DNA of 8,145 nt from Candidatus Heimdallarchaeota archaeon (lineage in GTDB: Archaea; Asgardarchaeota; Heimdallarchaeia; JABLTI01). The DNA is taken from positions 1-8,145 of the forward strand of contig DAOUWQ010000039.1 of assembly GCA_030667035.1 (NCBI GenBank), in the 5' to 3' direction. Below the pieces are notes generated by a model. That model was not told the origin of the DNA. It did no database searches and worked only from the letters and a program-made list of their open reading frames with translations. Positions 6,141-8,145 of the stretch are shown here, piece after piece (the first letter of the stretch is position 1; the number at the start of each line of letters is the position of its first letter). The position numbers and the translations under genes are program-made.

Positions 6141-7048
6141 ACAAAATCGAACAAACTCTTTTGCCCTTTCATTTCTGATTTTTCTTCACTAATATCTACG
6201 TACAATCCAATTAATGATGAAAGATTTGTTGTATAATATGTTGCTCCATTTCTTAAAACGAGAATAGTGCCTTTAACACCAATAATTTCACCACTTAGCT
6301 CAAATGAATCATCGGTTATTTTCTTTACAATTGGACGAGCATTAATTTCAGGTATAGTTCCATGATAAGAATCAAGATAAGTAATTTCTTCGAGTTTTTC
6401 TTTTGGCAAGAGAATTTCAGATTTCATTGACTCATATATTTCATCAATTGCTGCTTGCAGTTCTTCATTAATTTTATCTTTTCCAATAGATTTTCCGAGG
6501 AATTTCATTTTTTGAGTTATACGAACAGCTAGAGGTAAAGATAATTTTAAGCCAATCTGATGTTCTAATGCCCGGGGAGCAAGACCAACACCTTCAGCAA
6601 CACAAATTCCAGCATCACTTCCTTGTCCTAACCAACGTCTTAACGGGTTAGTTGATGAGCCAACTTTAATCTTACCAGCAATATGTGTTAAATAAACACA
6701 CGCGGCTGTTTTCCAGCAATGCTCTTTGGCATCGTTGCTCGAGGGATGACAAAAATCTCCTTGACAAATGGCCCGACAAAGGTAAAATTCATTGAATGAA
6801 CAGGATTGGCATTGCATTCTATTACTCTCAATCAGTTCACCAGTTGGACATGGAATATGTTCACCGTTAGTTGAACTAAAGCCAACACAATATTTTTTCT
6901 TTGGTTCACTTACACGTATATTTAGATAATTTCCAGGAGTAAGATCATAAACTCGTTCTTTCCCACTTTTTTCATCTTCAATGTAAAGAATGAAAGCACT
7001 TGAATTGGGCTTCAGTTTCCAACCAACATGAACAACGAATTTTGACAT
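6137..7048 (-). CDS. DUF2797 protein: zinc-binding, GIY-YIG-like, with C-terminal PIP box
   Basis: This 303-residue protein matches DUF2797. A beta-rich N-terminal part is followed by a cysteine cluster likely to bind zinc (C54, C67, C80/C83, C91/C95, C100-H101, H110-C111). A GIY-YIG-like core then begins with VYL (118-120), KVG (128-130), RRW (137-139), the GQGSDAGI stretch (141-148), and a conserved-type glutamate, E162 (RALEHQIG). These correspond to the two strand motifs, the arginine helix and the metal-binding Glu of GIY-YIG nucleases; nuclease activity is not established for the family. A helical region (about 186-220) and a small beta domain (about 228-287) follow. The last eight residues, QKSLFDFV, resemble a PCNA-interacting peptide (Qxx-hydrophobic-xx-aromatic). 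The ATG has AGGA ten bases upstream. It is divergent from the DHH gene, suggesting shared control and possibly joint DNA repair work. Confidence 0.85.
   Translation of the reverse strand: MSKFVVHVGWKLKPNSSAFILYIEDEKSGKERVYDLTPGNYLNIRVSEPKKKYCVGFSSTNGEHIPCPTGELIESNRMQCQSCSFNEFYLCRAICQGDFCHPSSNDAKEHCWKTAACVYLTHIAGKIKVGSSTNPLRRWLGQGSDAGICVAEGVGLAPRALEHQIGLKLSLPLAVRITQKMKFLGKSIGKDKINEELQAAIDEIYESMKSEILLPKEKLEEITYLDSYHGTIPEINARPIVKKITDDSFELSGEIIGVKGTILVLRNGATYYTTNLSSLIGLYVDISEEKSEMKGQKSLFDFV
6140..6163 (-). other. PIP-box-like C-terminus of the DUF2797 protein
   Basis: Codons 296-303 encode QKSLFDFV directly before the stop. The pattern has Gln at 1, Leu at 4 and Phe at 7, as in archaeal PCNA-interacting peptides such as the QATLFDFL of Pyrococcus RFC large subunit. 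Position 8 is Val instead of the commoner Phe or Leu. Its extreme C-terminal location after a charged tether (SEEKSEMKG) is the usual placement. Confidence 0.65.
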
Positions 7049-7058
7049 AAAACAACAT

Positions 7059-7062
7059 TCCT
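7059..7062 (-). promoter_or_regulatory. Shine-Dalgarno AGGA of the DUF2797 gene
   Basis: AGGA on the minus strand is ten bases before the ATG at 7048 and supports that start. Confidence 0.45.
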
Positions 7063-7073
7063 AGTTTTTTCAC

Positions 7074-7098
7074 TTAAATGTGACATACATTCATTTAA
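7074..7098. promoter_or_regulatory. Inverted repeat in the divergent promoter, possible operator
   Basis: TTAAATG (7074-7080) and CATTTAA (7092-7098) are perfect inverted 7-base arms separated by 11 bases, an 18-base centre-to-centre distance that would suit a dimeric DNA-binding protein. It lies between the shared TATA region and the DUF2797 ATG, where a bound repressor could block minus-strand transcription. The arms are AT-rich, so chance is a real alternative. Confidence 0.3.
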
Positions 7099-7106
7099 AA
7101 TAATTG

Positions 7107-7121
7107 TTTTATATAATATAA
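7107..7121. promoter_or_regulatory. Shared divergent TATA region
   Basis: The run TTTTATATAATATAA reads as a TATA box on both strands. On the plus strand it predicts a transcript start near 7139, giving the DHH gene a leader of about 29 bases. On the minus strand (TTATATAAAA) it predicts a start near 7085, about 37 bases before the DUF2797 ATG. Confidence 0.55.
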
Positions 7122-7167
7122 ATAAGATAGAACAGTCGAAAATAAAGTTTAATTTGGTGCTGTATTG

Positions 7168-8145
7168 ATGAGTAAAACAATAATTATGTGTCATGGAGAT
7201 TGTGATGGGATAACCTCGGGAGCAATAGCTTTGGCAGCAAATCCTGGTTCAAGAATTTGGATAACAAATCCAATAAGTTTAGATGATGATTTGAGGAGAG
7301 TTAAAGGAAAACATGACCGAATAATCATTACAGATATTGCTTTGAATGATAGGTCGTTAAAAAAAATATTTGCAGAAATGGAACGATTAACAAAATTAGG
7401 TGTAGAAATTATCTATATTGACCATCATCCATTGCCTAAAGGAATACATCGCAACGATATACCTGTGACAACAGTTGTTCATCGAGAGGATGGATGTGCA
7501 GCAGAATTAGCTTACCTTCATTTTGAGAAAAAATTAGGTTGGGAGCAGAAAATCCTTGCAGCGATAGGTGCAGTTGGAGATTACGCAATGGATACACCAT
7601 TCGCAAAAGAAGTGTTACGTGATTTTGATGCAAGAAGCATTGCATTTCAAGCAGCAATAATTGTACAGTCACTAGGTGAAATTCCAACTTCAGACGATTT
7701 AAATATGAAAAAAAGTGTTATTGAAAGATTAGCTTTGGGAATGTTGCCTAGCGAATTGAATAATCTCGTAGAAAAAGCTTTACGAGGGTCAGTTGTTGAA
7801 AGAGCTGTTAGAGAATTTGTTCACGAGCATGCGGAAAGTAAAAAGAATTTAGGATATGTTTTAGATATTCCAACAGGCGGAGGCTTCAATGGGAAAGGAG
7901 CATTATTTGCTGCATCAGTTAAAGACAAGGCAGTAGGTGTTTGTGGAAACTCGAGAGGAAAAAAAATATCAATATCCATCAGGCGTAGAGATGAAAATGT
8001 TGACCTTAATCTTGCCACAAGGAAAGCAGCAAAAGATGCAAAAGGAACCGGTGGAGGTCATCAGGCAGCAGCGGGTGCTACAATCAAGTATGAAGATTGG
8101 GATAAATTTCTTAACTTACTAGATTTTGAAATCCAGAAGCAATTG
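7168..8145 (+). CDS. DHH/DHHA1 phosphoesterase, RecJ/NrnA-like (3' end outside window)
   Basis: 326 codons are open to the window edge with no stop. The protein belongs to the DHH superfamily of metal-dependent phosphoesterases, which includes RecJ, NrnA and archaeal GAN/HAN nucleases. The DHH motifs are intact: HGDCDG (9-14), ITDIAL with D56, DHH (85-87) and AVGDY with D138. The C-terminal DHHA1 domain has the substrate-binding glycine motif GGGH (295-298) in GTGGGHQAAAGATI. The length is typical of compact archaeal DHH proteins, so little is probably missing. Likely activity is hydrolysis of single-stranded or short oligonucleotides, or nucleotide second messengers; sequence alone cannot choose. 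The ATG at 7168 follows GGTG (7156-7159) by eight bases. It is divergent from the DUF2797 gene and shares its promoter region. Confidence 0.9.
   Translation, partial: MSKTIIMCHGDCDGITSGAIALAANPGSRIWITNPISLDDDLRRVKGKHDRIIITDIALNDRSLKKIFAEMERLTKLGVEIIYIDHHPLPKGIHRNDIPVTTVVHREDGCAAELAYLHFEKKLGWEQKILAAIGAVGDYAMDTPFAKEVLRDFDARSIAFQAAIIVQSLGEIPTSDDLNMKKSVIERLALGMLPSELNNLVEKALRGSVVERAVREFVHEHAESKKNLGYVLDIPTGGGFNGKGALFAASVKDKAVGVCGNSRGKKISISIRRRDENVDLNLATRKAAKDAKGTGGGHQAAAGATIKYEDWDKFLNLLDFEIQKQL

Noticed and set aside
7436..8018. Open minus-strand frames inside the DHH gene
   Set aside because: They lie fully opposite intact DHH and DHHA1 motifs and show no domain of their own.
1..8145. CRISPR arrays, tRNA or rRNA genes, insertion sequences
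   Set aside because: No regularly spaced direct repeats, tRNA-like cloverleaf sequence, rRNA segments, transposase or terminal repeats were found by reading both strands.

Overview
The window comes from an AT-rich archaeal genome, roughly one third G+C by eye. Evidence for archaea: a Hef-type helicase-nuclease fusion (an archaeal FANCM/XPF relative), an SSSCA1/ZNRD2-type zinc-ribbon protein, a stand-alone Roadblock/LC7 protein, a PIP-box-bearing DUF2797 protein, and TATA-like boxes ahead of several genes, together with short Shine-Dalgarno motifs (GGAG, AGGTG, GGTG). The free-standing Roadblock protein fits an Asgard-type archaeon, but this is inference; no rRNA or other decisive marker is present.

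Layout. 1-86 is the tail of an unidentified plus-strand gene. 129-527 encodes a Roadblock/LC7 protein. After a gap with a small hairpin and T-tract come two tightly linked plus-strand genes: a SAMHD1-like HD phosphohydrolase (about 704-1999) and a ZNRD2-like zinc-ribbon/coiled-coil protein (2014-2400). The large hef gene (2411-4879) lies tail-to-tail with them on the minus strand. A divergent promoter region of about 200 bp separates hef from two consecutive plus-strand genes for four-helix membrane proteins (5078-5548 and 5556-6140) that I do not recognise. The second converges on a minus-strand DUF2797 gene (6137-7048), and the two stop codons share a TTAA. A divergent promoter then leads to a plus-strand DHH/DHHA1 phosphoesterase (7168 to the window edge, unfinished).

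How they may work together. Four genes point to nucleic-acid or nucleotide metabolism: an HD dNTPase-like enzyme, Hef, a GIY-YIG-related DUF2797 protein, and a RecJ/NrnA-like DHH protein. Hef carries a canonical PCNA-binding motif in its interdomain linker (QRTMEDFF), and the DUF2797 protein ends in a near-canonical one (QKSLFDFV). The most interesting reading is that the DUF2797 protein is a PCNA-tethered GIY-YIG-fold repair factor, encoded divergently from a DHH nuclease and near Hef. The Hef linker of Thermococcus is reported to bind PCNA and a RecJ-like protein, which makes the neighbourhood suggestive, though not proof of a pathway. The membrane pair sits between these genes with no evident link. 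Several starts are TTG or GTG and were chosen by Shine-Dalgarno position.
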